Positions 43,432-50,916 of a stretch of 64,000 nucleotides of DNA are shown piece by piece. The position numbers and the translations under genes were made by a program. Under the pieces are notes generated by a model. The model was given only the letters and a program-made list of their open reading frames with translations. It had not been told where the DNA came from and searched no databases. Origin of the DNA: Streptomyces sp. NBC_01381 (GTDB taxonomy: Bacteria; Actinomycetota; Actinomycetes; Streptomycetales; Streptomycetaceae). The stretch spans positions 248,001-312,000 of the forward strand of contig NZ_JAPEPI010000002.1 in the NCBI RefSeq assembly GCF_026340305.1, written 5' to 3'. Each line of letters begins with the position of its first letter. The stretch's first letter is position 1.

Positions 43432-43517
43432 AGGTGAGGCTCTCCCGGCACCGGGATTTCGCCGGGGGCAGAACGCTGATCACTTCCCCATGCTCGTGCG
43501 GCTCCTACCCTGAAGAG

Positions 43518-43955
43518 GTGAGCAGCGAAGAGCGGAACCACCAGTCGGAGCAGGCCCCGCCGAACGAGCAGCGGGCCCGCGTCATCCCGTTGCGCCCGCG
43601 CCCGCAGACAGCGGGTCGGACCCGCCCGGGAGCCGCCCCCCTACGCACAACTCCCGTTCCCCCGACGGCGAAAGAGCCCCTGTGGCGGGACGTCATCGGT
43701 GACGTGCTGCGCCGCGAGCGCCTCGCGCAGGAGCGCACGCTCAAGGATGTCGCCGAGGCGGCCCGCATCTCGATGCCGTACCTCTCCGAGCTGGAGCGCG
43801 GCCGCAAGGAGGCTTCCTCCGAAGTCCTCGCGGCCGGCGCCCGCGCGCTCGGCCTGAGCCTGGCGGACCTGCTCTCCCTGGCCCAGACCGAGTTGACCCG
43901 CCACGCCCAGCCGACGACGCGCCCGCGCCGGGGAGACATTCGCCTTGCGGCATAG
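43518..43955 (+). CDS. popR: PopR/ClgR-type transcriptional activator
   Basis: A 145-residue XRE regulator. A basic disordered N-terminus of ~55 residues is followed by a helix-turn-helix with KDVAEAARISMPYLSELERG and RKEASSEVLAAGARALGLSL, as in ClgR/PopR proteins. It lies convergent to, and 5 bp from, the clpP4-clpP3 operon that PopR activates in S. lividans. The C-terminus DIRLAA ends in two alanines; in PopR such terminal alanines make it a Clp substrate (published for S. lividans, from memory). GTG 43518 lies 6 bases after TACCCT (43506-43511), leaderless. Confidence 0.84.
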   Translation: MSSEERNHQSEQAPPNEQRARVIPLRPRPQTAGRTRPGAAPLRTTPVPPTAKEPLWRDVIGDVLRRERLAQERTLKDVAEAARISMPYLSELERGRKEASSEVLAAGARALGLSLADLLSLAQTELTRHAQPTTRPRRGDIRLAA

Positions 43956-43960
43956 GGCAG

Positions 43961-44569
43961 TTACGCGTTGGCGAACAGACTGCGCCGACTGAGCACTTCA
44001 TCGGCAAGCCCGTACGCCACCGCTTCCTGGGCGGTGAACACCTTGTCGCGGTCCATGTCCGCACGCAGCGTGGCGACATCGTGCCCCGAGTGCCGGGACA
44101 GCACGTCCTCCACCTGCGAGCGGATCCGCATCATCTCCTTGGCCTGCAGGGCGAGATCGGAGACCGTCCCCTGCTGCCCGCCGCTCGCGGGCTGCCCGAG
44201 CAGCACGCGCGAGTGCTCGAGCACGAACCGCCGCCCGGGATCGCCCCCGGCGAGCAGCACGGCGGCGGTGGAGGCGGCCTGCCCGACGCAGAAGGTCGAG
44301 ATCGGCGCGTTGATGAAGCTCATGGTGTCGTAGATGGCCATGAGCGAAGTAAACGAACCCCCAGGCGAGTTGATGTAGATGGCCACCTCACGCTCGGGGT
44401 GGGAGGACTCCAGGTGGAGCAGCTGCGCGATGACGACGTTGGCCACCCCGTCGTCGATGTCGGTCCCGAGGAAGATGATCCGCTCCGAGAGCAGCCGGCT
44501 GTAGATGTCGTAGGCGCGCTCGCCCTGCGGGGTGCGCTCGACGACGGTCGGAATCGTGTACTGGCTCAT
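43961..44569 (-). CDS. clpP4: ClpP-family peptidase lacking the catalytic histidine
   Basis: A 202-residue ClpP-type subunit, second gene of the clpP3-clpP4 operon. The nucleophile region FCVGQAASTAAVLL keeps Ser100 and the Asp of RADMDRDKVF (Asp171) is present. The catalytic histidine, normally in an MIHQP-like motif, is Gly125 (RVLLGQPASG). The codon is GGG, two changes from a histidine codon. It may therefore be a non-proteolytic ring partner of ClpP3. It starts 5 bp past the clpP3 stop. Regulation by PopR is inferred. Confidence 0.87.
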   Translation of the reverse strand: MSQYTIPTVVERTPQGERAYDIYSRLLSERIIFLGTDIDDGVANVVIAQLLHLESSHPEREVAIYINSPGGSFTSLMAIYDTMSFINAPISTFCVGQAASTAAVLLAGGDPGRRFVLEHSRVLLGQPASGGQQGTVSDLALQAKEMMRIRSQVEDVLSRHSGHDVATLRADMDRDKVFTAQEAVAYGLADEVLSRRSLFANA

Positions 44570-44574
44570 GGCTG

Positions 44575-45234
44575 TCAGACCCCCAGTCCCATCCGCGGTT
44601 TGGTGGCGGCGGGACGCACATCGGCGAGCGAGTCAAGGACCCGGTCCACCATCCCGTACTCCTTGGCCTGCCCGGCGGTGAACCACCGGTCGCGGTCGCC
44701 GTCCCGCGAGATGGTCTCCTCGCTCTGCCCGGTGTGCTCGGCGGTGATCCGCTCGACGGCCTTCTTCGTGAACTCCAGGTTCTCGGCCTGGATCGCGATG
44801 TCGGCGGTGGTCCCGCCGATGCCGGCGGACGGCTGATGCATCATGATCCGCGCATTGGGCAGGGCGTACCGCTTCCCCGCGGTCCCGACGGTGAGCAGGA
44901 ACTGCCCCATGCTGGCGGCGAATCCCATGGCGAGGGTCGACACATCATTCGGGATGAGCCGCATGGTGTCGTAGATCGCGAGCCCGGCGGTGACGGAGCC
45001 GCCAGGGCTGTTGATGTAGAGACTGATGTCGGTCCGCGGATCCTCGGCGGAGAGCAGCAGCATCTGCGCACAGACCCGGTTGGCGGAGGCCTCGTCGACC
45101 TGGGTGCCGAGGAAGACGATGCGCTGGGTGAGGAGTTGGGCGGCGAGGTGGTCGTCGAACGCGGTCGCCCGTGAACCCCCCTCCTCGCCCCGCGGCCGCG
45201 CCACCGCGCCCCAGTCATTGCCAAGTACAGACAT
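44575..45234 (-). CDS. clpP3: ATP-dependent Clp protease proteolytic subunit
   Basis: A 219-residue ClpP with a complete triad: Ser108 (GFAASMGQFLL), His133 (RIMMHQPSAG) and Asp178 (SRDGDRDRWF). The N-terminal 25 residues are polar and likely partly processed. ATG 45234 has GGGAGG 4-5 bases upstream. It is first gene of the operon with clpP4 and presumably forms the active ring of a mixed tetradecamer that works with Clp ATPases. Upstream dyads at 45317-45346 may be activator sites. Confidence 0.92.
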   Translation of the reverse strand: MSVLGNDWGAVARPRGEEGGSRATAFDDHLAAQLLTQRIVFLGTQVDEASANRVCAQMLLLSAEDPRTDISLYINSPGGSVTAGLAIYDTMRLIPNDVSTLAMGFAASMGQFLLTVGTAGKRYALPNARIMMHQPSAGIGGTTADIAIQAENLEFTKKAVERITAEHTGQSEETISRDGDRDRWFTAGQAKEYGMVDRVLDSLADVRPAATKPRMGLGV

Positions 45235-45316
45235 TGCGCCTCCCTGAAGTCCTGCGGCATCCGAGGCCGCGCTCTGACTTCACTGTCGCCCCGTGATGCC
45301 GCCGCTGTCAGAGATC

Positions 45317-45346
45317 TCGGCCTGCGGCAGATTCGCTGAGGGCAGA
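45317..45346 (-). promoter_or_regulatory. candidate PopR site upstream of clpP3
   Basis: On the minus strand TCTGCC-GCA-GGCCGA (45317-45331) is a near-palindrome, and a second TCTGCC occurs at 45341-45346, 15 bp away. This resembles the TCTGCC-N3-GGCAGA dyad that I recall for PopR in S. lividans. Position, about 85-110 bp before clpP3, suits an activator. Confidence 0.45.
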
Positions 45347-45396
45347 GGGCTGCTCGCGGGTTATGGAGCCGCGGTCTTCGGTATGACTCTCGCAAG

Positions 45397-47526
45397 ATGA
45401 GGCGGCGGACCTGGCAACTCACGGGCGTTTGGGCGGTGTTGGTCCTCTGCGGCTTCCTGGGTCTCGGTGGGGTGCTCGTCGCCGGTCTGTGGCTGCCGGA
45501 CGCCTGGGCCTCGGCCGTCGGGGGCGGCGTGACGGCGGTGACCGTGGTGATCGCGGGGCGGGCGAAGCAATTTCTGGACCGGCAGGCGGAACTGCGCCAA
45601 AGCCTCCCGGGCAGCACGTCCCTCAGGGGCCATGCCGGCAGTGCCCTGCCCAGGGTCAGCGAGGTGGACGACGCGATCCGCCTAGGCGTCCACCCCGCGC
45701 GCAGGGACCCCGAGGACGTGCCCTCCGGGGCGCTGCCGCGGTACATCCCGCGCGCCGCGGACGAGGCACTCCGCAAAGCCCTGCGGCACGAGCGTTGCGT
45801 CGTGGTGGTCGGGGAGTCGACCGCGGGGAAGAGCAGGGCGGCGTACGAGGCGATGCGAACGGAGCTCCAGGGGCGCCGACTGGCCGTACCGGCGAACCGG
45901 GAGTCGCTCCCCGCGCTGACGGCATACCTGGCACAGCAGAATGCCCCCTCCGTGCTCTGGCTGGACGACATGGAGCGCTTCCTGGGTCTTGGGGGTCTCA
46001 CCCTCGTGACGGTGGCCGACCTGAGCGGTGACGGTCGCGTCGGCAGTGGCACAACCTTGCTCGCCACCATGCGGACCTCCGAGTACGAGCGGTTCACCGT
46101 GCGGGGCGGTGCATGGCCCGACGGTGAGGGACGCGCCGCGTGGCGGGCCGGCCGCGAGCTGCTGGAGGCCGCGCGCGTCGTGTTCCTGCACAGGCTCTGG
46201 TCGCCGGACGAGCTTCGGGCGGCCGAGGCGTTCGCGGACGACCCGCGGATCGCCGGAGCGCTGCGGCAGGCAGGTGCCTTCGGCGTGGCGGAAGTGCTCA
46301 CCGCAGGCCCGGAGTTGCTACGGGACTGGCAGCGGGCCTGGGCGCCGGGCGTCCACCCGAGGGCTGCCGCGCTCGTCGCCGCAGCGGTCGACTGCCGCCG
46401 CGCGGGCGTGGACAGCCCCGTCCCGCGGGAACTCCTCGAGGAACTGCACCACCACTACCTGCGCGCCCGCGGAGGTCATGCGCTGCGGCCGGAGCCCCTG
46501 GAAGAGGCGTGGGAGTGGGCACTCGACCCGGTCCACGGAGCGAGCAGCCTCCTGATCCCGGCAGGACCGAGTGACGAGGAGCCGCGCTACCTTGCCTTCG
46601 ACTACCTCATCGACAAGACCTCCCACGACCCCGTGCCACAGGAGATCTGGACGCTGCTCGTCAGCAGGGCGACACCGGCACAAGTGCGGCGGGTGGCGAA
46701 CGAGGCGTACTGGCGTGTACGGACGGCGTTTCACGCGGCGGTCGATTCCGGCGCCGTCGACGACGTGTACGCGCAGTCGAGCGCGCTGGCCGACCGGGGC
46801 GACTACGCGGGTGCGATCGGCCGCCTCACTCAGGTATTGGAGGACCTGGCGGACCAGGAGGACATGGAAGCCGAAGGTGACGCGCCGGACTCGGACGGAT
46901 CGGCCCCCGTCCCGGAGTCCGATCCTGCGCACGCCGACCCGGACGCTCCGGAATCCCTCTGGTCGAAGCGAAAGACGCTGCGGCACCAGATCGCCTTCTT
47001 CCACATGCGCGCCGGACACCTGACCGAGGCACAGGAGGCCTTCGGCGCCCTCCTCTCCGAGTCGGAGACCAGGCTTCCCCCAGATGACGAGTACCTGCAG
47101 GTTGTCCGGCACAACCTCGCCTCGTGCGCCCGGCGGAGCGGCGATCTGCCCGGAGCGCTGTCACAGTTCCGTCGGATACTCGCGGATCGAGAGCGCTACC
47201 TCGGGCCGACTGCCATGAACACGCTGGACACCCGCCGGGTGATCGCACGCCTCGTCTGCGAGATGGGCGACCCCACGGAGGCGCTCGGGCAGGCCAGGGA
47301 CGTTCTGCAGGCGGAGGAGGAAGCCCTGGGCAAGGACCACACGAACGTGCTCCAGACGCGGTGCGCCATCGCCACGTTCCTGGCGGCGTCCGGCGACCAT
47401 GCCGCGGCGGCCGACGCGCTCGACGGATGTCTCCCGGACCTGATCAGCGCCCTGGGGGACGGACACCCGGACGTGCGGAAGGCCCGCGAGGAACTGGCGG
47501 ACTACCGGAGTCGGGCGGCTACTTGA
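45397..47526 (+). CDS. membrane-anchored STAND-like P-loop NTPase with TPR domain
   Basis: A 709-residue protein. Two N-terminal transmembrane helices (residues ~8-32 and 38-54) are followed by a P-loop domain with Walker A GESTAGKS (139-146) and Walker B SVLWLDDMERF (185-195), a helical region, and C-terminal TPR-like repeats (~470-700, for example GHLTEAQEAFGALLSES, GDLPGALSQFRRILADRERY). An acidic low-complexity insert lies near 490-525. The layout (NTPase plus TPR sensor) is that of STAND signalling proteins, some of which act in defence. It is divergent from clpP3 and has no partner gene on its strand. ATG 45397; no clear ribosome site. Confidence 0.7.
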   Translation: MRRRTWQLTGVWAVLVLCGFLGLGGVLVAGLWLPDAWASAVGGGVTAVTVVIAGRAKQFLDRQAELRQSLPGSTSLRGHAGSALPRVSEVDDAIRLGVHPARRDPEDVPSGALPRYIPRAADEALRKALRHERCVVVVGESTAGKSRAAYEAMRTELQGRRLAVPANRESLPALTAYLAQQNAPSVLWLDDMERFLGLGGLTLVTVADLSGDGRVGSGTTLLATMRTSEYERFTVRGGAWPDGEGRAAWRAGRELLEAARVVFLHRLWSPDELRAAEAFADDPRIAGALRQAGAFGVAEVLTAGPELLRDWQRAWAPGVHPRAAALVAAAVDCRRAGVDSPVPRELLEELHHHYLRARGGHALRPEPLEEAWEWALDPVHGASSLLIPAGPSDEEPRYLAFDYLIDKTSHDPVPQEIWTLLVSRATPAQVRRVANEAYWRVRTAFHAAVDSGAVDDVYAQSSALADRGDYAGAIGRLTQVLEDLADQEDMEAEGDAPDSDGSAPVPESDPAHADPDAPESLWSKRKTLRHQIAFFHMRAGHLTEAQEAFGALLSESETRLPPDDEYLQVVRHNLASCARRSGDLPGALSQFRRILADRERYLGPTAMNTLDTRRVIARLVCEMGDPTEALGQARDVLQAEEEALGKDHTNVLQTRCAIATFLAASGDHAAAADALDGCLPDLISALGDGHPDVRKAREELADYRSRAAT

Positions 47527-47800
47527 GCGGCCCCGGTCGCGCGTGCCGGTGGACCCTTGTGACCGACCAGGCTTCCCGTCTCCTGCGGCGTTGTCCCGCT
47601 CACCCACTAGTTCGAGGTAGGTCACGTGCAGTTCATCCCTCGAGCAGAGGAGATCACAGCAGTCACCGGGCACGGCGCGACCCGGCTCTCTCAACAGGGC
47701 GGGAGAACCGGGGTCGCAGGATTAGGCCGGGGGAACGTGCGCCTATCTCCCTTCCCTCAAGACGAGGGAAACCGATCGAGCGGAACTGGCGGAGACAGCC
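47527..47800. other. 274-bp gap with no recognised gene
   Basis: Between the P-loop/TPR gene and the DUF7848-like gene. Short frames exist but none has a convincing ribosome site or protein pattern. Base composition drops here, marking the left edge of the lower-GC cassette. Confidence 0.4.
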
Positions 47801-48076
47801 TCACCCTGCTCTACGTCGGCGGGCAGCTCCACCCACCGCAGGATCAGTGATCGCGGCGCTGAAGAACTGAAACGCCGACAGCTCATAGCCGGTATGGCGC
47901 GTCATGCCTGCGTGCTTGAGGCACCACAACTGGGCCTCATCCGGATCGGCCGTATCCACCGAGTGATCGCTACAGACGAGACACTTGCCGACATGCCGCA
48001 CACTCATCGCGGGCATGGCCGCCAGCGTCCATTCGAGCGGCACGTAGCGGCCCCGTGGCAAGCTGCTCTCACTCAT
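47801..48076 (-). CDS. small cysteine/histidine protein (DUF7848-like)
   Basis: A 91-residue protein with a probable zinc site: GKCLVCSDHS and LWCLKHAGMTRHTGYE supply C-x2-C and C-x2-H pairs, and the ending FQFFSAAI is typical. I know this pattern as DUF7848, common and multi-copy in Streptomyces. Its ATG overlaps the stop of the upstream 116-residue gene (ATGA), making it the third gene of a coupled operon. The Arg-rich end AARRRRAG is unusual. Function unknown. Confidence 0.72.
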   Translation of the reverse strand: MSESSLPRGRYVPLEWTLAAMPAMSVRHVGKCLVCSDHSVDTADPDEAQLWCLKHAGMTRHTGYELSAFQFFSAAITDPAVGGAARRRRAG

Positions 48077-48423
48077 CCGAACGCCCCCGCCGGAAGCTGC
48101 GGATCGTCGTCGTCCCCGTCCTCGCTGTCGTCCACATCGGGGTGATCGAATGAGGACAAACGATCTCCCCGGCTCTCCGCGATCCGGTGGATCTCCCGGA
48201 GCGACTCGGTCAATCGGGCAGTGACGAAACGGAGTTCCTCGCGTGTGGCCTTTGGGTCAGCGAGCGTGTCCGCCACGTGCCCGAGAAGATCGCTCGCCAT
48301 GCCCAGTTGGACACTCTCGATGTTGTCGGCCATCCGCGACATGAAGCCCGTGCCCGGACCCACAAGGACGCAGGGGTTTCCCTCCAGCGTTGCCCATGGC
48401 AGCAACCGCGTCTGATTCGTCAT
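48073..48423 (-). CDS. conserved streptomycete hypothetical protein
   Basis: A 116-residue protein. The N-terminus MTNQTRLLPWATLEGNPCVL is followed by an amphipathic helical region (RMADNIESVQLGMASDLLGH, ELRFVTARLTESLREIHRIA) and an acidic tail (DVDDSEDGDDDDP). ATG 48423 has GGAGGTGA 4 bases upstream; the longer frame to 48564 is a shadow of the upstream gene. Both ends overlap neighbours by 4 bp. The helical part could mediate oligomerisation. Function unknown. Confidence 0.72.
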   Translation of the reverse strand: MTNQTRLLPWATLEGNPCVLVGPGTGFMSRMADNIESVQLGMASDLLGHVADTLADPKATREELRFVTARLTESLREIHRIAESRGDRLSSFDHPDVDDSEDGDDDDPQLPAGAFG

Positions 48424-48647
48424 GCCGTCACCTCCACCCCATGAATCAAGCGTGGGCCAATATCCACGCCATGCACGGCCAGCCACAGCGCACGCCGCCG
48501 CGCCCGCTGCCGACGCTCTTCCTGCCGCCGCTCGAAGGCGACGAGGTACGGGACGGAAGGGCACGGTTCGGGAGACCGATGGCGTCCCTCAGAGGGAAGC
48601 AGGAGCCGTAACAACGGCTCGAAGATTCGGGCGATACAGTCCGGCAT
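48420..48647 (-). CDS. small basic protein, first gene of a coupled cassette
   Basis: A 75-residue arginine-rich protein starting MPDCIARIFEPLLRLLLPSE and ending RALWLAVHGVDIGPRLIHGV. Similar short proteins, with the RRALWLAVHG-type end, recur in Streptomyces next to XRE regulators (from memory). ATG 48647 has GGAG 7 bases upstream; frames further upstream cross the divergent regulator's start. Its stop overlaps the next gene's ATG (ATGA). Function unknown. Confidence 0.65.
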   Translation of the reverse strand: MPDCIARIFEPLLRLLLPSEGRHRSPEPCPSVPYLVAFERRQEERRQRARRRALWLAVHGVDIGPRLIHGVEVTA

Positions 48648-48746
48648 GTCGGCGCTCCAATCAGCGTTGACCACGCCCCGGGGCCGGTCGCACGGTCGCC
48701 GGGGTCTGTCTCGCCATCCTTGTCGCGTGACGTGCACTGCCGGGAG

Positions 48747-48770
48747 TTGACAGCCGTTGACAGCTACTCT
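48747..48770 (+). promoter_or_regulatory. tandem TTGACAGC repeats and -10 box before the XRE-TPR gene
   Basis: TTGACAGC occurs at 48747-48754 and 48757-48764, exactly one helical turn apart, and TACTCT (a good -10) follows at 48765-48770. The spacing does not allow either TTGACA to be the -35 for that -10, so the repeats look more like an operator in the divergent control region. Confidence 0.5.
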
Positions 48771-48800
48771 GGAGAGCACGGTCAACACCAGGGGAAGCAC

Positions 48801-49925
48801 ATGAGTGCCGAATTCGGCCCACGGCTCCGCGCACTCCTCAGGGACAGAGACATGACCTTGAGGGGCACTGCCCGCGCCCTCAACTACAACGTGGCCTATA
48901 TCTCCCGTGTCGCCAACATTCGCCAACGTCCTTCAGTGCAACTTGCCGAAGCGCTGGACGAACTCCTTCAGGCCGACGGGGAGTTGGTGCGACTTGCCGC
49001 GCCCGTGACACCACTGGAGTCGTTGGATGAGCCGACGGGCCCAGCTTCCGACATCGCACATATGAAAGCCAGTGCCGAACACATCCTTAAGCACGCTGAC
49101 CGCTATGGCGGAGATGCCGTAGCACCCGTCGCAGTTCAGGTTTGGCAGTCCGCTCAGCGCAAACTTGATGCCGGGGAAATCCCGGAAACGGCCCAGCGAG
49201 GCTATGTGGCCGCCGTGGCAGAAGCCGCTGAAGTCGCGGGATGGCTGCTCTTCGATTCCGGTGATCGTGTAGCGGCCCGCAATGCGTTCCTCGAATCACA
49301 CATGCTGGCCCGGCATGCTGGAGAACGGGGCATGGAATGGTTCGCCCTGGACATGCTTGCCATGCTCGACACTGAATGTGGCCGTCCCGGAGAGGTGCGA
49401 CGCATCACCGATGAGCTGTTGTCGCAATCCCGGATTCCTCCGCGTGTAGCACTCCTAGCGCGTGTCAGGCGAGGCAGGGCGCTCGCTCAGATAGGAGATC
49501 GTCAGCGAGCTCTCACCGACTTGGACGCAGCCCGAGGGGGAGTGGAAGAGTCCCTGAGCGCACGTGATCCCAAGTGGGCATGGTGGGTGAACCAGCAGGA
49601 AATTGGAGGGCACTCAGGGCATGCCCTCTTGAGTCTCGCGGACTTGAACGCCGCGATCATCAAGTTCCAAAGCGCACTCGGACATGCAACACCACGGGGC
49701 GTCATGCTGTACCGCATTGAGCTCTTGCACAGCTACGCAAAAGCCAAAGCGTGGAGGGAAGCGGAAGAGGAGATCCACGAGATCTCACCCCTCCTCAGCA
49801 CCATCACCTCGGGGAGGAACCGACTTCTCTTGCGGGACGCATTGCAGGTCGTCGATCGAGCCTCTGGAGTGCCGGTAGGCCTGTCGGCTCTCGTCAGAGA
49901 CATAGCGGCAACGATCAGCCCGTGA
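48801..49925 (+). CDS. XRE-family regulator with C-terminal TPR-like domain
   Basis: A 374-residue regulator. The helix-turn-helix is at residues ~8-60 (MTLRGTARALNYNVAYISRV), followed by a long all-helical TPR-like region (QRGYVAAVAEAAEVAGWLLF, RVRRGRALAQIGDRQRALTD). Such proteins often bind a signalling peptide or partner protein through the TPR. It is divergent from three coupled small genes. Codon use is poorer in G/C at third positions than in surrounding genes, a sign of acquisition. ATG 48801 follows GGGGAA closely. Confidence 0.85.
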   Translation: MSAEFGPRLRALLRDRDMTLRGTARALNYNVAYISRVANIRQRPSVQLAEALDELLQADGELVRLAAPVTPLESLDEPTGPASDIAHMKASAEHILKHADRYGGDAVAPVAVQVWQSAQRKLDAGEIPETAQRGYVAAVAEAAEVAGWLLFDSGDRVAARNAFLESHMLARHAGERGMEWFALDMLAMLDTECGRPGEVRRITDELLSQSRIPPRVALLARVRRGRALAQIGDRQRALTDLDAARGGVEESLSARDPKWAWWVNQQEIGGHSGHALLSLADLNAAIIKFQSALGHATPRGVMLYRIELLHSYAKAKAWREAEEEIHEISPLLSTITSGRNRLLLRDALQVVDRASGVPVGLSALVRDIAATISP

Positions 49926-50039
49926 GGGGTATCGACGCCCCCGACGCCCGTCACAGCACTGGCTAGGCGGGCGAGCGTCAGGTGGCGGCACGGCCAGGGC
50001 CTTGTGTAGCCACCGCGGCTTGAACGATGCGTGGAACGG

Positions 50040-50075
50040 CTGTGCCGCCGTACTGACTCACAGTCGGCGGCACAG
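50040..50075. terminator. bidirectional terminator
   Basis: A perfect 11-bp stem, CTGTGCCGCCG (50040-50050) with CGGCGGCACAG (50065-50075), and a 14-base loop. It lies between the convergent XRE-TPR gene and msrA and marks the right end of the cassette. Confidence 0.75.
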
Positions 50076-50103
50076 TCTGTTCGGTCGAGCGGGAGCTGAC
50101 GGC

Positions 50104-50817
50104 CTACTGTTCCGAGGCCTGAGGCGCCGGAGCGATCCCCGTCGGGCAAGCCCGACCCCAGTTCGTCTCCGACGGGCTGTCCAGGGTGACCCCCGTGCCG
50201 CCGATCCCGCAGTAGCCGTCCGGGTTCTTGTCCAGGTACTGCTGGTGGTAGCCCTCCGCCGGCCAGAAGGTGCGGGACTCCGCCGGGAGGACCGTGGTCG
50301 TGATCGTGCCGTGGTTCGAGGCGGTCAGGACCTGCTGGTAGGCGGCTCGGGAGGCCTCCGCCGCCGATTCCTGGTCCGCGGAGTGGGTGTAGATCGCCGA
50401 GCGGTACTGCGTGCCCACGTCGTTGCCCTGGCGGAAGCCCTGCGTCGGGTTGTGGGACTCCCAGAAGAGCTTCAGGAGCGTCGCGTACGAGACGCGGGCC
50501 GGGTCGAAGACCACGCGGACCGCCTCCGTGTGGCCGGTCAGGCCCGAGCAGACCTCTTCGTAGGAGGGGTTCTGGGTGTAGCCGCCCTGGTAGCCGACGT
50601 ACGTTGTCCAGACTCCCTCCGTCTGCCAGAACTTGCGCTCCGCGCCCCAGAAGCAGCCGAGCGCGAAGTCCGCGATCTCCAGGCCTTCGGGGTACGGGCC
50701 GAGCAGGGGGTTGCCGAGGACGGTGTGGCGGGACGGGACCTCGAACTCGGGGGTGGCGTGGCCCTTCAGGGCCTGCTCGGGGGTGGGGAGCTCGGGCGTG
50801 CGGCTGCCGAAGAGCAT
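50104..50817 (-). CDS. msrA: peptide-methionine (S)-S-oxide reductase
   Basis: A 237-residue MsrA that repairs oxidised methionine. The active site is ADFALGCFWGAERKFW with the nucleophile cysteine in GCFWG; VGYQGGYTQNPSYEEV and GNDVGTQYRSAIY are further signatures. It has ~30 extra residues at the N-terminus, as is usual for this subfamily. ATG 50817 has AGGAGG 10 bases upstream. It is transcribed as the last gene after the TPR-like membrane protein gene. Confidence 0.94.
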   Translation of the reverse strand: MLFGSRTPELPTPEQALKGHATPEFEVPSRHTVLGNPLLGPYPEGLEIADFALGCFWGAERKFWQTEGVWTTYVGYQGGYTQNPSYEEVCSGLTGHTEAVRVVFDPARVSYATLLKLFWESHNPTQGFRQGNDVGTQYRSAIYTHSADQESAAEASRAAYQQVLTASNHGTITTTVLPAESRTFWPAEGYHQQYLDKNPDGYCGIGGTGVTLDSPSETNWGRACPTGIAPAPQASEQ

Positions 50818-50916
50818 GGGAGTCGTTCCTCCTGGGGCGGAGCGGGGCGTACGCCGTGGGTGCGTGCGGCCCTTACTTCAACGTGTGGGGGCAGAGGTGC
50901 ATTCCTGGGGCGGTCA

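Noticed and set aside
43518..43955. Calling the XRE gene clgR instead of popR
   Set aside because: ClgR and PopR are paralogues, but position next to clpP3/clpP4 and the Ala-Ala end fit PopR better.
47626..47850. A 74-residue plus-strand frame in the gap before the small-gene cassette
   Set aside because: No ribosome site, no recognisable pattern, and its end overlaps the better supported DUF7848-like gene on the other strand.
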